Assembly (NCBI RefSeq): GCF_002811945.1
Contig: NZ_NPDX01000005.1
Coordinates: 1-64,000 of the forward strand
From: Leptospira harrisiae
GTDB lineage: Bacteria; Spirochaetota; Leptospiria; Leptospirales; Leptospiraceae
Direction: 5' to 3'
DNA: 64,000 nucleotides
In this document: positions 35,972 to 46,309 of the stretch, one piece after another
Position numbering within the stretch: the stretch's first letter is position 1
How the letters are laid out: each line of letters starts with the position of its first letter
The notes under the pieces: model-generated
Seen by the model: only the letters and a program-made list of their open reading frames with translations
The model's database searches: none
What the model was told of the DNA's origin: nothing
Position numbers and translations under genes: made by a program

Positions 35972-36495
35972 TATAAACAAACTTGTTTTAATTCAGAATT
36001 CTCTGCTATTTTTGCCTTCAATCGAGCCAAAATAAGTTTAGAACGAACATTTGGTCCACCTTCTTTTGAATGATCAAAAATAAATGAATGTTTTTCTTTC
36101 ATTAATTTTCCTAACTCATCGCTATGAGTCGGACAACCTAACAAAGAAGCAATGGCTTGAACCCTTTCACCAGTTCCACGAACTGTTTCTAATTCTAGTG
36201 GACCTTCGTTATAGGCAACAAAAACCTCTTGAGCCCTATCAGCTCTCACGATTCCATCTGTTGTACAATTAGATGTACCTGAAGTAATTCCAAATGTTTG
36301 GGAAGACAAACTCCCATTAGTTGTGGCTGCTAGGACTTGACCAATATCATTTTTCCATACAGGAACCATTGAACCGAGTCCACAACCTGCCATTCCATAT
36401 GGTTCCGCATTTATCGGAGCCAAAATGATTAGCCCAAAAGAAATAACGGTTGCTAGTTGAATTTTAAAATAAGGAAAAAAACTTCGGGTGAACAT
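35968..36495 (-). CDS. DUF3015 family exported protein
   Basis: A 175-residue protein with a signal peptide (about 1-30, ending NAEP). The mature start has YGMAGCGLGSMVP, followed by AATTNGSLSSQTFGITSGTSNC, read as the conserved DUF3015 core. The two Cys may be disulfide-bonded. The function is unknown. It overlaps the end of the HExxH gene by four bases. Confidence 0.88.
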   Translation of the reverse strand: MFTRSFFPYFKIQLATVISFGLIILAPINAEPYGMAGCGLGSMVPVWKNDIGQVLAATTNGSLSSQTFGITSGTSNCTTDGIVRADRAQEVFVAYNEGPLELETVRGTGERVQAIASLLGCPTHSDELGKLMKEKHSFIFDHSKEGGPNVRSKLILARLKAKIAENSELKQVCLY

Positions 36496-36509
36496 AAAAC
36501 CCTCCGTAG

Positions 36510-36731
36510 TTAAATTGAAAATAAGGATTCCGAACTGTAGTCAACACTCGGAACTTGCTGTCCTTGGGCTAAAATTTCTCCAGACATCGAAAGTACAGCC
36601 CAAGTTCTTTCCTCTTTCGATTTTGTCTGTAGAGATTGGATCATCGTATTTGTGAATGATTCCAATTTATGATGAAGAACGGTATTTGGAAATGATGATG
36701 GTTTCTTTTCTTGTGCTTCAGTCGATCTCAT
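36510..36731 (-). CDS. Small hypothetical protein
   Basis: A 73-residue ORF, ATG at 36731 without a clear ribosome-binding site. It is mostly polar, with a helical NTMIQSLQTKSKEER segment and a strand-like WAVLSMSGEILAQG. It has no recognised domain. It ends 15 bases upstream of the DUF3015 gene on the same strand. It could be a real small gene or a chance ORF. Confidence 0.45.
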   Translation of the reverse strand: MRSTEAQEKKPSSFPNTVLHHKLESFTNTMIQSLQTKSKEERTWAVLSMSGEILAQGQQVPSVDYSSESLFSI

Positions 36732-36840
36732 GCAGTTTGTTTTCCCGGTTGTCTTTAGGATCGGCGAGGGGGCCGGAATGACTAAAGTTTAAAAACTCTA
36801 AAAAAGGAGTCAAGAAGAGACATAATTCTGAGGAGGAAAA

Positions 36841-36891
36841 ATGAAAACTCTAAGTTCTCCTTTTCCCGAACCATCGGAATGCCAAACTTGA
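36841..36891 (+). CDS. Possible 16-codon upstream ORF before the FNR gene
   Basis: ATG 36841 is preceded at four bases by GAGGAGG (36830-36836), the strongest ribosome-binding site in this region. The ORF encodes 16 residues ([16 protein letters not shown]) and stops at TGA 36889-36891, 28 bases before the FNR start, in a different frame. It could be a regulatory leader peptide. Confidence 0.4.
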   Translation: MKTLSSPFPEPSECQT

Positions 36892-36919
36892 CCAAAAACC
36901 ACCTGTTACGAGGACGACC

Positions 36920-37843
36920 TTGCTTACCCCTCAAATTAATCTTTTTAAAAAATCCAATCCCATCCTAGCCCAAGTCATTGCCAATACCCGTTTGACCCCA
37001 GAACCAGGAAAAGGAAAACGCCCGGCAAAGGAAGGAGATTCTGCCGTTCACCGAATCACCATTGCCGTCGATCACAATACTTATCCCTATATGATTGGGC
37101 AAAGCGCAGGAATCATTCCCCCTGGAGTGGATCCCGAAAAACAAGCCAAGGGATCAGCTGATCCATCATATACCATCCGTTTGTACTCCATCGCCTCACC
37201 GTCGTTCAGTTTTGGTCAAACCAAGGACAATATTGAATTTGTTGTAAAAAGGGACAATGTGTACGATGAAAACGGAAATCTCCTCCACAAAGGAGTATGT
37301 TCTAATTACTTATGTGATTTAAAACCAGGAGACACTGTGACAATGACGGGTCCTGCAGGGAAAAAGTTCTTATTGCCCCAAACTGACTTTTCGGGAGATA
37401 TTTTCTTTTTTGCAACAGGAACCGGAATTAGTCCATTTTTTGGAATGGTGGAGGAACTCCTCGTTCAGAAGCTAATTACTTTCCAAGGAAATGTTTGGTT
37501 GGTTTACGGAGCACCATATTCTGACGAAATAGTACTTCGCGATTATTTTGAAGATATAGCAAAAAATCATCCAAATTTCCACTTTTTAACAGCCATTAGC
37601 CGAGAGGAAAAAAACACTTTTGATGGCGGAAAGATGTACATCACACACCGTGCAAAAGAAAACGCAGAATCTATTAAAAATGCTGTCAATGGAAACGGTA
37701 AGTTTTATATTTGTGGCGGTCCGAAAGGAATGGAAAAAGGGGTGATACAAGAGATCATGTCTGCTTGTGGAACGGATCTTTCGTATGATGAATTCAAAAA
37801 ACAATTAGAGGAAAAAGAACAACTTTTTGTAGAGACGTACTAA
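36920..37843 (+). CDS. Plastid-type ferredoxin-NADP+ reductase
   Basis: A 307-residue flavoprotein. The FAD motif RLYSIASP is near residue 92. The NADP motif [10 protein letters not shown] and the CGGPKGM segment follow, and the chain ends in a Tyr (VETY), the residue that stacks on the flavin in plant-type reductases. Leptospira is known to have a plant-type FNR used in redox and haem metabolism. The start is TTG 36920 with GAGG upstream. A PC4-like gene follows after one base. Confidence 0.92.
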   Translation: MLTPQINLFKKSNPILAQVIANTRLTPEPGKGKRPAKEGDSAVHRITIAVDHNTYPYMIGQSAGIIPPGVDPEKQAKGSADPSYTIRLYSIASPSFSFGQTKDNIEFVVKRDNVYDENGNLLHKGVCSNYLCDLKPGDTVTMTGPAGKKFLLPQTDFSGDIFFFATGTGISPFFGMVEELLVQKLITFQGNVWLVYGAPYSDEIVLRDYFEDIAKNHPNFHFLTAISREEKNTFDGGKMYITHRAKENAESIKNAVNGNGKFYICGGPKGMEKGVIQEIMSACGTDLSYDEFKKQLEEKEQLFVETY

Positions 37844-37844
37844 C

Positions 37845-38066
37845 ATGGCAAAAACAGGAATCATTCGAGACATTGACAAAGGAAGAGGAGAAGTCATCCG
37901 CGTGGAGATCTCCGAATACAAAGGGCAAACTTTTTTTAACATTCGGGTATGGTATACAGATCCGAACGGGGAATTAAAACCCACTCAAAAAGGAATCGCT
38001 ATTGCGCCGACACTTGTTGGTGACTTAAAAGAAGCAATCGAAGAAGCAGAACGTTGGCTTGCCTAA
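37845..38066 (+). CDS. PC4/YdbC-like ssDNA-binding protein
   Basis: A 73-residue protein. VRIWYTD-like segment ([14 protein letters not shown]), KPTQKGIAI and a C-terminal amphipathic helix match the PC4/YdbC fold, which binds single-stranded nucleic acid as a dimer. It starts one base after the FNR stop, so the two are co-transcribed. The reason for pairing a nucleic-acid binder with FNR is unclear. Confidence 0.85.
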   Translation: MAKTGIIRDIDKGRGEVIRVEISEYKGQTFFNIRVWYTDPNGELKPTQKGIAIAPTLVGDLKEAIEEAERWLA

Positions 38067-38071
38067 ACCAA

Positions 38072-39715
38072 CTAGTTTTTATCTCCTTCGTTTGCATAAA
38101 TCAATCTTTGTAAAATTTCTTTAGCAGAGGAAACAGATTCTGCAACACGGATGTGGTTGTACAACCTAGTGATTTCAAAAATTTTTTTGACAGAATCATG
38201 AATGTTGGCAACCACAAGTTCTCCACCCCGCCTTCGTAACCAACCTACAATCTGAATCACCATCCCAATTGCAGAGGAATCAATATGTGATGTATCAGAA
38301 AAATCAAAAACTACATACCGAAAGCCTTCGGACATTTTTTGCTCTAAAAGAAGTTTAATTTCGGGGCATTTGTACAAATCAATATCCCCGTTAATTCGAT
38401 ATTCAAAAATATCGTTATGCAAAACGACATCTTTTAAATCTAACTTTTCCGATCCTTTCATCATGATCTGCGAATTCATAAACAGATGTTTTTTCAAATC
38501 ATCGGACTTAGTTGTGATTTTTGTTTCTAAAACTTCGAGGCGACTAAGGACAGAACCCAGTGCATTGGGAGCAAAGTGTAAGTTATTTTTAATATCTTGA
38601 ATTAGACCGTATAATAATACTTTAGCGTCTTCCACTTGCCCACGTTTTATAAAATCAGTAATTTCTTTAATTCCTATTGTTGCGTTGGCAATCAATATTT
38701 CTACTAAAACATCGGGATCTTGTTTGCCTCGATTGTTTCCTCTTGGAAACCGAAAAGATTCTTTTACAGATTCTAAAGCATTTTGTTGTAATAAATTATA
38801 ATAAGATACATTTACTTCACAGAAAGGAGATTCGAATTGGTTTATCCTATCATCTACTTCCATTCTCAAAACTAAATTTCGAATGTCGTCCGCTCTAAGG
38901 TCTCCTAATTGTAGATTGATTTTTTGTCTCGATATAGTTTTGGAATCACCGAGAAACTCGTCAAATTCTTCCATTATTTGATGAGAAGTTTCGGACAAAA
39001 CTTGTTTCAATCGAACGCCGGGTGCAAGTTGTAACTCTACATCTATAGCTTGAGCATACAAGGCCCCAATATCACCAAATTCATCGAAAAAAATGTCGGA
39101 TGCTTTTTCTGGATTGTCAATATAATGAAAATTTCCCCCACCCGCTTTTGCAATTTCCATTAACATCTCTTCATTGAAATCGTTTCCTACACCAATGGTT
39201 GTAGTAGAGATTCCCATTGCCAAATGGTCTTCGGCAATTTTTACGAGTGCTTCTTTTTCCTTGATGCCAGATGTAGGATTTCCATCGGTCAGTAATAAAA
39301 CTCGTTTGTATGCGTTTGGGATTTTTGATTGGCTTAGACTTTTTAAAGCAGAAAGCCATCCACCACTTAAATTTGTGGAAGTGGCAACTTGTATGTTCCG
39401 AATTTTATCGGTAACTGATACTTTTTCTGTTAGGTGAGTGACTGGTTGAATTATTTGTACATCAGCCGAATATGCGATGATAGTTACAGCATCATGTCTT
39501 GTTAGCCAGTTTACTAAAGCGCAGGATGCGTCAATGACAGATTCCATTTTTTCACCCTTCATGGACCAACTTTTATCAACAGCTAACCCAATGACCAAGG
39601 GTTTGCGTTCATTGATTTTCGGGTTGGCCGGGGTTCGAAACCGAAGTAAAAGGTGGTTCTCTTGTACTTCTTTTTCTTGGATCAACGGGTATTCCAATTT
39701 TGCGTCTATAAACAT
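38072..39715 (-). CDS. VWA-domain protein fused to a STAS domain
   Basis: About 547 residues. Residues 40-215 form a von Willebrand A domain with an intact MIDAS (D47-K-S49-W-S51) and LLTDGNP. A middle region of about 200 residues follows, then a STAS domain (about 430-547) with the SDTSHIDSSAIGM motif of anti-sigma-factor antagonists; its Ser are candidate phosphorylation sites. The start is ATG 39715, with ATG 39721 and a TTG at 39730 as alternatives. It may sense or signal through a partner-switching system (inference). Confidence 0.88.
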   Translation of the reverse strand: MFIDAKLEYPLIQEKEVQENHLLLRFRTPANPKINERKPLVIGLAVDKSWSMKGEKMESVIDASCALVNWLTRHDAVTIIAYSADVQIIQPVTHLTEKVSVTDKIRNIQVATSTNLSGGWLSALKSLSQSKIPNAYKRVLLLTDGNPTSGIKEKEALVKIAEDHLAMGISTTTIGVGNDFNEEMLMEIAKAGGGNFHYIDNPEKASDIFFDEFGDIGALYAQAIDVELQLAPGVRLKQVLSETSHQIMEEFDEFLGDSKTISRQKINLQLGDLRADDIRNLVLRMEVDDRINQFESPFCEVNVSYYNLLQQNALESVKESFRFPRGNNRGKQDPDVLVEILIANATIGIKEITDFIKRGQVEDAKVLLYGLIQDIKNNLHFAPNALGSVLSRLEVLETKITTKSDDLKKHLFMNSQIMMKGSEKLDLKDVVLHNDIFEYRINGDIDLYKCPEIKLLLEQKMSEGFRYVVFDFSDTSHIDSSAIGMVIQIVGWLRRRGGELVVANIHDSVKKIFEITRLYNHIRVAESVSSAKEILQRLIYANEGDKN

Positions 39716-39793
39716 GACCATAAAAAGCAAATTCTGAATTAATGTTTTCGCAAGAACAATTTACCATAATCTGACATAGAAGGAATCATCACA

Positions 39794-40504
39794 ATGTTTG
39801 GAAAAATTCATGAAGTTTATTCTTCCATTTCAGGCGAAGGAATTTCACAGGGAATCCCTACTGTCTTTATCAGATTTGCCGGCTGTTCCTTACGTTGTGG
39901 CAAAACGGATTCAAGAGCATTGTGGTGTGACACTGCCTATGCTTTGGGACCAAACCAAGGTATAGAAAAAAGTTTAGAATCAATTTGGTTAGAGTTAGAA
40001 AACTTAGATCCACATCACGGCTACCAAGTCCTGCTGACTGGAGGCGAACCTTTAGAAGGAAAAAATCGAGATCTCTCTATTACAATTGCGAACAAAATCT
40101 ACAAACATAGAACAAGCGCGGGATTGCCTTACCCTGCGGCACGTGTGGAAACAAACGGAAGCGAAAAAATCACCGAGGATCCTTATTTTATTTTCACAAT
40201 GGACTACAAATTACCGGGTTCTGGGATGGAAGACCGAATGGATCAGGAAAATTTTCGGATTCTAGAAAAGAGACATAATTCACTTGACGAAATCAAGTTC
40301 GTTGTGCGAGATAGAATCGACTTTGATAGAAGTATCGAAGTCATTCGCGAACAAAAAATACACACAAATATATTGTATTCGCCAGTCCACGGTGAAGTGG
40401 ATGCCAAAGAACTAGTTGAATGGATCAAAGTAGACAACCCACCTAAGTGTCGTTTGTCGCTTCAAATTCATAAAGTGCTTTGGGGAAATCAGAAAGGAGT
40501 TTGA
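39794..40504 (+). CDS. queE: 7-carboxy-7-deazaguanine synthase (QueE), radical SAM
   Basis: A 236-residue radical SAM enzyme. The family start SGEGISQG is followed by cluster Cys C31-x3-C35-x9-C45 with WCDT, then LLTGGEP. QueE converts carboxytetrahydropterin to 7-carboxy-7-deazaguanine, the core of queuosine and other deazaguanines. The x9 spacing before the last Cys differs from the usual x2; other variants are known in the family. Its stop overlaps the helicase ATG (TGATG). folE, the first enzyme of the pathway, lies 13 kb away. Confidence 0.92.
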   Translation: MFGKIHEVYSSISGEGISQGIPTVFIRFAGCSLRCGKTDSRALWCDTAYALGPNQGIEKSLESIWLELENLDPHHGYQVLLTGGEPLEGKNRDLSITIANKIYKHRTSAGLPYPAARVETNGSEKITEDPYFIFTMDYKLPGSGMEDRMDQENFRILEKRHNSLDEIKFVVRDRIDFDRSIEVIREQKIHTNILYSPVHGEVDAKELVEWIKVDNPPKCRLSLQIHKVLWGNQKGV

Positions 40505-43347
40505 TGGACATCCCTACTCAATTAAGTTTAGATTTTGAAACAACGGTTGAACCAAAACAAACAAATGAGTATGGGTTTCTCATCGATGAACCAGAGTTAG
40601 GTTTAGCAAAAGTTACAAAAGAGTCTCCCACTTCTGTGGAACTATTTTTTGAATCGAAAGAAATTTTTCGAAACGTTAACAAATCAAACAAAAACTTACA
40701 GTTTTTAAATCAATACCCCGATTCTCTGCGCGTTTGGGAAGAATTTCCAAAGGCAATGGACTTGGCACTTGCGGCAAGCCAACTTAAACTCACTTATAAT
40801 TTTAATAAACTTTCTTCTCTTTCGAATTCCAGAACTCGATTGTTACCTCACCAAATTGAGTCCACATTCATTGTGGCTAATAGTTTAAAACCAAGATTTA
40901 TCTTGGCGGATGAAGTGGGCCTAGGAAAAACCATTGAAGCTGGTCTTGCGGTAAAGGAACTTATGTTTCGTCGTGGCCTCAAACGTGTGCTCGTAGTTGC
41001 GCCTTCTCCTCTTCTTGTCCAATGGCAACAAGAGATGAAAAATAAATTCAATGAAGAGTTTGCGATTGTTCGCAGAAGAAATTTTGTTACAAATGGTCCA
41101 GATCATTGGAGAAATTTTAATAAAATCATTACTTCCATCGATTTTATCAAAAACCCAAGATATGCTGAAGAAATCCTAGGAACCAAATGGGATATTGTTG
41201 TTTTTGATGAAGCACATAGACTTCGTCGTGATTATTCTAAGATTACTCGTGGATATTTGTTTGCAGAGAAAATTGCTAGAAAAACAGAATGTCTCCTCCT
41301 CCTTACTGCTACACCATTTCGCGGAAAGTTAGAAGAACTTTTTTACCTGATGCACTTGGTTGATCCGAATATCCTTGGGCCGTATCATACTTTCGTAAAC
41401 GACTATGTGGTTGGTCAAAAAGGTGATTTAAAAGAAAAAATCTCAAAAGTTCTCCTTCGTCGCCGTAAAGTAGAAGTGGGTGGATTTACCAAACGTTTTG
41501 CCAAAACGGTTCGTATTGATCTATCTCCCATTGAACGTGCGTTTTATGATGAAACTACTGATTATGTAAAACGAGAATACAATATGGCAATGGGAACTAA
41601 AAACCGTGCCATTGGATTTGTAATGGTGGTTTTCCAAAAACTTTTGGATTCCTCTGTCATTGCACTTCTTTCTGCCTTACAAAAAAGAAAGTTTATGCTG
41701 GAATCCAAATTCCATTACATGAAAGAACACGAAACCACTTTGGATGATTGGGATTTAGATGAAACGGAAGGTGTCGAAGACTTCATCACCGAATTAGAAG
41801 ATGAAGAGATGTCAAGTTTCCAAAGGATCAAACGAGAGCTTTTTACTTTGAACCGACTCATTCATTTGGGAAAACAAATCAAAGAAGATAAAAAAACTCA
41901 AAAACTAAAAGAAACTCTTTATCGTTTAAAAAAAGAAGGTCATAAAAAATTCATCATCTTCACACAATTCAGAACCACACAAGACCATTTACAATCGGTA
42001 CTAGAACCTGACTTCAAAGTTTCACCTTTCCATGGTTCCTTAAGTATGGATGAAAAAGAAGTAGCGATTCAAAAATTCAAAGAAGATTTCGAAATACTAA
42101 TTTGTACGGAAGCAGGTGGGGAAGGTCGTAACCTACAATTTGCAAATATACTTTTTAATTATGACTTACCTTGGAGCCCACTAAAAATCGAACAACGAAT
42201 TGGAAGGATCCATCGTTTTGGTCAAAAAGATAATGTTTATATCTTTAACTTTGCTTCCAAAGATACAGTAGCAGAAAGAATTTTAGAAGTACTTACAAAT
42301 AAAATTCGTTTGTTTGAAGAATCCATTGGTGCTTCTGATGATTTACTTGGAACCATCGAAGAGGAACTTGATTTCAATTCAAGCTTAATGAAATTTGTAA
42401 CGGGTACAAAAACCAAAGAAGAATTAGAAACGGAATTTGACCTTCGCATCCAAGTTGCTCAGAAAGGTTTTGAAAAACTCAATGCACTTGTAACACCAAA
42501 AGTTTTAGATTTTAACTTAAAAGATTATTACGATCACACTCTCGAAGAAAGAGAATGGAACAATAGCCATCTTGAAGAAGTGGTAGCCCAAGGTTCCAAG
42601 TTTTTCCAAGCACATCTTCCAGGAACTTTAACTTCTGTTGGCAAAGGATCCTACGAATATAAAAATGCCGAAGGTAAAGTTAAAAAAGCTACCTTTGATT
42701 CCGACCTGGCGCTAACGAATGACTCTCTCGAATTTATGGCCTTTGGTCATCCATTTGTAGAAAAAGTTACCGAGTTACTCACTCAAAGTGATGTGGGACG
42801 TAAAAAGAAATATTTACACTCAAATACTTTAGGCCAAAAAATTCTTTTTGTATTCCAAGTGGAATTCGATTTTTCTCTCAAACGAAAAGATCTTTTCTTT
42901 ATCGAATTTGATCTAAAGAAAAAGAAAACTCTAGTTTTTACAGAAAAACCAAGCGATTGGACAGAAGCAAAGACATATGTCCCAGAAAAAGAAATTCCTT
43001 TGTCAAAGTTAGAAGAAGCCTTTATTCATTGTTATCCGATTGTTGAAACAGAAGCAGAAACAAAAAAAGAAATTCTCAGAAAGGAAACATTGTCTATTTT
43101 TCAAAAAGAAGAATACAAAGTAGAACTTTCTCACCAAAAAACCATCCGACAACTCGAAGAAAAATTAATGCGCCAAGAAGCCGCTTATAAATGGGACAAT
43201 CGTCCTGAAAAAAAAGCAGTACTTCATAAAACAATGAAAGAAATCCAAAGAGCAAAGGATGAGTATACAATAGAAGTTCGCAAAATCAAAAATGGGGCAA
43301 AAATTTTCCACAAAATCCGACTTTTTCAAACTTACATAAGTATTTAA
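40504..43347 (+). CDS. SNF2-family ATPase/helicase (RapA-like)
   Basis: A 947-residue protein starting at ATG 40504, which overlaps the queE stop and has AGGAG six bases before. Walker A is in [13 protein letters not shown] (residues 136-148) and the DEAH box is at 235-238. Motif V/VI segments ([27 protein letters not shown]) are typical of the RapA/SNF2 group. The C-terminal 300 residues are charged and coiled-coil-like. Such enzymes remodel nucleic acid-protein complexes, often RNA polymerase. The direct translational link to queE is unusual. Confidence 0.9.
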   Translation: MDIPTQLSLDFETTVEPKQTNEYGFLIDEPELGLAKVTKESPTSVELFFESKEIFRNVNKSNKNLQFLNQYPDSLRVWEEFPKAMDLALAASQLKLTYNFNKLSSLSNSRTRLLPHQIESTFIVANSLKPRFILADEVGLGKTIEAGLAVKELMFRRGLKRVLVVAPSPLLVQWQQEMKNKFNEEFAIVRRRNFVTNGPDHWRNFNKIITSIDFIKNPRYAEEILGTKWDIVVFDEAHRLRRDYSKITRGYLFAEKIARKTECLLLLTATPFRGKLEELFYLMHLVDPNILGPYHTFVNDYVVGQKGDLKEKISKVLLRRRKVEVGGFTKRFAKTVRIDLSPIERAFYDETTDYVKREYNMAMGTKNRAIGFVMVVFQKLLDSSVIALLSALQKRKFMLESKFHYMKEHETTLDDWDLDETEGVEDFITELEDEEMSSFQRIKRELFTLNRLIHLGKQIKEDKKTQKLKETLYRLKKEGHKKFIIFTQFRTTQDHLQSVLEPDFKVSPFHGSLSMDEKEVAIQKFKEDFEILICTEAGGEGRNLQFANILFNYDLPWSPLKIEQRIGRIHRFGQKDNVYIFNFASKDTVAERILEVLTNKIRLFEESIGASDDLLGTIEEELDFNSSLMKFVTGTKTKEELETEFDLRIQVAQKGFEKLNALVTPKVLDFNLKDYYDHTLEEREWNNSHLEEVVAQGSKFFQAHLPGTLTSVGKGSYEYKNAEGKVKKATFDSDLALTNDSLEFMAFGHPFVEKVTELLTQSDVGRKKKYLHSNTLGQKILFVFQVEFDFSLKRKDLFFIEFDLKKKKTLVFTEKPSDWTEAKTYVPEKEIPLSKLEEAFIHCYPIVETEAETKKEILRKETLSIFQKEEYKVELSHQKTIRQLEEKLMRQEAAYKWDNRPEKKAVLHKTMKEIQRAKDEYTIEVRKIKNGAKIFHKIRLFQTYISI

Positions 43348-43386
43348 ATTCATTTACATAGAATTTCCAAAAGTTAGATTTTGGGA

Positions 43387-44652
43387 ATGTTCTTTGCCAA
43401 AATTCCTTTTTGGATTCAGATTCTCGTATCCTTAATGTTAGGTTTGTTTTTTGGGATCCTATTGAATCCTGAAACGGGCTATATCTCTGCTCTTACTTTA
43501 AAACCTTATCTACCATGGATGAAACTACCTGGAGATACTTTTCTAAACTTACTCCAAATGATTATGATTCCGTTGGTGATTGTTTCCATTGCTCTTGGAG
43601 TCTCTAGTCTAAGAAATTTAAAAGATCTTTGGAGTTTGGGAAGTAAAACACTTTTGTATTTTATTTTTACAACAATCGTTTCGGTAAGTATTGGGATTAC
43701 GCTGACTCTGATCATCAAACCTGGAAACCATATCCAAAATCAAACAAACGTAACAACTCAGAACATAACTTCTACAAACTTGGATGAAAAAAGCGAATCC
43801 ATCCCGGAAATCATTGCCAACATCATTCCGAAAAATTTAGTCAATGTTTGGTCCAAACAACAAATGTTATCTGTTGTGTTTTTCGGAATGATCTTAGGAA
43901 TTTTTTTCCTAACCTCACGGGATTCGGGAGCTGCACTAAAAGCATTTTGTCATTCGCTAGAAAGTTTTTGTCTTTGGGTTGTTGCAACAGCGATGAAACT
44001 GGCTCCTTTAGCTGTTTTGGGACTTATGAGTTATGCAATGGTTCAAATTGGATTTTCTCTTTTACTTGGACTTGTTTCGTATATTGGAACTGTTCTCTTT
44101 GGACTTTTTTGTATTTTGATTTTTTATGGGATTTTGATTTTTCTTTTTACAAGAAAAAATCCAGTCCGTTTTCTGAACCAAGTTCGCGAAATTCCTTTAC
44201 TTGGTTTTTCTACTTCCAGTTCCAGCTCCGTACTTCCTTATTCCTTAAAACTGGCAAAGGAAAAATTAAAATTAAAAGAAACAGTCGCTGACTTTGTTCT
44301 TCCTCTTGGCGCAACAATCAATATGGATGGAACTGCTTTGTACCAAGCAGTTGCAACAGTGTTTCTAAGCCAAGTATACCAAGTAGTTTTAAGCCCTTTA
44401 GACTTGTTTCTGTTAGTTGGTACGGTAACTGCGGCCTCGATTGGCACTGCTGCCACACCGGGAGTTGGGCTTGTCATTCTTGCTTCTATCCTTTATACTT
44501 TCCAAATCCCAATCGAAGGAATCACAATTCTTTTTGGGGTTGACCGCTTTTTAGATATGTGTAGAACTTCAGTAAATCTGACCGGCGATTTATCTTGCGC
44601 ATTTATCATGGACTATATCTGGAAGGAAACAAAACCAAATGAAAAAACTTAA
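43387..44652 (+). CDS. Dicarboxylate/amino acid:cation symporter (DAACS family)
   Basis: A 421-residue integral membrane protein with about eight helices and two re-entrant loops. The hallmark TSSSSSVLPY-like serine stretch (STSSSSSVLP) and the NMDGTALY motif mark the glutamate/aspartate/C4-dicarboxylate carriers, with GTAATPGVG in the second hairpin. It imports such substrates using Na+ or H+. ATG 43387 is chosen (GGGA immediately before). The SGNH lipoprotein gene overlaps its end by 14 bases. Confidence 0.93.
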   Translation: MFFAKIPFWIQILVSLMLGLFFGILLNPETGYISALTLKPYLPWMKLPGDTFLNLLQMIMIPLVIVSIALGVSSLRNLKDLWSLGSKTLLYFIFTTIVSVSIGITLTLIIKPGNHIQNQTNVTTQNITSTNLDEKSESIPEIIANIIPKNLVNVWSKQQMLSVVFFGMILGIFFLTSRDSGAALKAFCHSLESFCLWVVATAMKLAPLAVLGLMSYAMVQIGFSLLLGLVSYIGTVLFGLFCILIFYGILIFLFTRKNPVRFLNQVREIPLLGFSTSSSSSVLPYSLKLAKEKLKLKETVADFVLPLGATINMDGTALYQAVATVFLSQVYQVVLSPLDLFLLVGTVTAASIGTAATPGVGLVILASILYTFQIPIEGITILFGVDRFLDMCRTSVNLTGDLSCAFIMDYIWKETKPNEKT

Positions 44653-45490
44653 ATACACACTCTTGTTAGGGATAATAACGTTCCTAACGCATTGTGATAC
44701 AAAAAAAGACTATCTTGATGGTATTGGAGCCAATATACTTTGTACATCATTTGCTGTATGTAAAGGTGAAACTCCAGCCAAAACCGGCATTATTGGCGAC
44801 AGCTGGACAGACATTCTACTTGGATTTCCCTTTGTAGAAACACTAAGACCACAATTAGAAAATCGCTTTCAGTATAAATTTGTAGGTGCCACTTTAGGAG
44901 GACGAACTTTACAGCAAGTAGTCAGTCAAGGACTTCAATTCCAAGTCATCGATCAAGGTGGAGCTGACATGAAAGTTGTCATTCTATCTTTAGGAGGAAA
45001 TGATATTCAAGCAAACCTTTCCGAATATATTGGAAAGATAGATAGCGTCCAGGCACAACGCTTAGCAACATTAAAAGCAAACCTTAAACATTTAATCATT
45101 ACGGGCAATGCATATAAAGTTGCTCGCTTTGGAGGAGCTCCATTAAAATGGATCATCCACGGGTATGACTACCCAAATCCTTATATGTCACCAGTAATTG
45201 CTGGATCCGATGAAGGTTGTAAATCTAAATTTGATAGGGTGGGTCTGATTGTTTCTGATGCAGCCGTATTTACAGCATCTCAGGTGGATGGACTTAACAA
45301 TCTACTTGTAGAAGTTACTCGTGAAGAACCTGCGCTGATTTATGTCGATTTAAGAAACACTTTAGGTGGAAAACCAAATTCTCGTGCAGAGCTTATGTTG
45401 GATTGCATTCATGCAAATAACTTAGGTTTTACGATGTTAGCGGATAAACTGGCTAGAGCTATTTATCCGATTACAAATGTAGGATTTTAA
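44639..45490 (+). CDS. SGNH/GDSL-type hydrolase lipoprotein
   Basis: A 283-residue lipoprotein (lipobox LTHC, Cys 19). The SGNH residues are present: S55 in GDSW, Gly/Asn in LGGND (N121), and D255/H258 in DCIHANN. These enzymes hydrolyse esters, including acyl groups on lipids and polysaccharides. It overlaps the symporter gene by 14 bases. It is the first of six clustered envelope genes (44639-47632). Confidence 0.9.
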   Translation: MKKLKYTLLLGIITFLTHCDTKKDYLDGIGANILCTSFAVCKGETPAKTGIIGDSWTDILLGFPFVETLRPQLENRFQYKFVGATLGGRTLQQVVSQGLQFQVIDQGGADMKVVILSLGGNDIQANLSEYIGKIDSVQAQRLATLKANLKHLIITGNAYKVARFGGAPLKWIIHGYDYPNPYMSPVIAGSDEGCKSKFDRVGLIVSDAAVFTASQVDGLNNLLVEVTREEPALIYVDLRNTLGGKPNSRAELMLDCIHANNLGFTMLADKLARAIYPITNVGF

Positions 45491-45492
45491 CA

Positions 45493-46308
45493 ATGAAAAA
45501 TAAAATTATTCTAATATTCTCCTTTCTTTCTTTAGCTGCTCCTCTCTTGTCGCAATCGTCAAACTCTGGTTTTGCGCATCCCCTTCAAATTGAGCCAATT
45601 GCTGTCTATACTAAACTCCGGGGTAATCTCAGTTACTGGGACAAAGACTTCAATCAAGTCAAAGAAATTAACAAAAATATAAACATTGAAGGCGAGTATA
45701 AATTCACCGAATCGTTCTCAGTTGTCTCTTCTATTGGGCGAAATCAATATTCTCAAACAGATACGGCGAAAGAAATCACATGGGATCGTTGGAACGCTGG
45801 AATTAAATATGGTAAAATTTTTGAAAACGGTTCTTCTCAATTTTTAATTGGAGCTGGATTACGACTTTATGATAAAAAAAGAAATTCAGAATTTAGAGAA
45901 AGAGAAAATCCAGATTTTTACTTAATCCGACCTAATTTTGGATTAGGCTACAAATTTGGTATCTTCCAGATTATGTCAGAGTTTCGTTTTCAGACAGAAA
46001 CGAATAAGCATGGCAAAGAATCACATTTTGAAGAATTCAAACGCTATTACCAAGTTGGGATTGCTCCTTCCTTTGCCATCGCAGATTCAGTTCGAATTTT
46101 TACAGAACTAGAATATAGAGAACCTTTGGACAAAATCGCTGATAAAAACTTAAGGTATTTTAATCTTTATCCCGGGATCTCAATGAACACAGAAAGTTTC
46201 GGAACATTTAGTTTTTCTGTGTTATTGGGTGTTTTACCAAAAGCAGATAATGCAATGGATAGAGGAGTTCGTTTTTCATATTTCTACTTCTTCGATACAA
46301 GCCAGTAA
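45493..46308 (+). CDS. Outer-membrane beta-barrel protein, unknown
   Basis: A 271-residue exported protein with a signal peptide (LSLAAPLLSQ, cleavage about residue 20). It is rich in alternating strands (YKFTESFSVVSSIGRNQYSQ, FGIFQIMSEFRFQT) and aromatic residues, with no helix-rich segment, as in outer-membrane barrels. It ends with FSYFYFFDTSQ. It follows the SGNH gene after two bases and precedes the TRL-like gene by one. The function is unknown. Confidence 0.78.
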   Translation: MKNKIILIFSFLSLAAPLLSQSSNSGFAHPLQIEPIAVYTKLRGNLSYWDKDFNQVKEINKNINIEGEYKFTESFSVVSSIGRNQYSQTDTAKEITWDRWNAGIKYGKIFENGSSQFLIGAGLRLYDKKRNSEFRERENPDFYLIRPNFGLGYKFGIFQIMSEFRFQTETNKHGKESHFEEFKRYYQVGIAPSFAIADSVRIFTELEYREPLDKIADKNLRYFNLYPGISMNTESFGTFSFSVLLGVLPKADNAMDRGVRFSYFYFFDTSQ

Positions 46309-46309
46309 T

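Noticed and set aside
40504..43347. Dpd-type DNA modification helicase (DpdE)
   Set aside because: Overall motifs fit RapA/SNF2 and no dpdA-like gene is in the window; kept only as a question in the queE finding.
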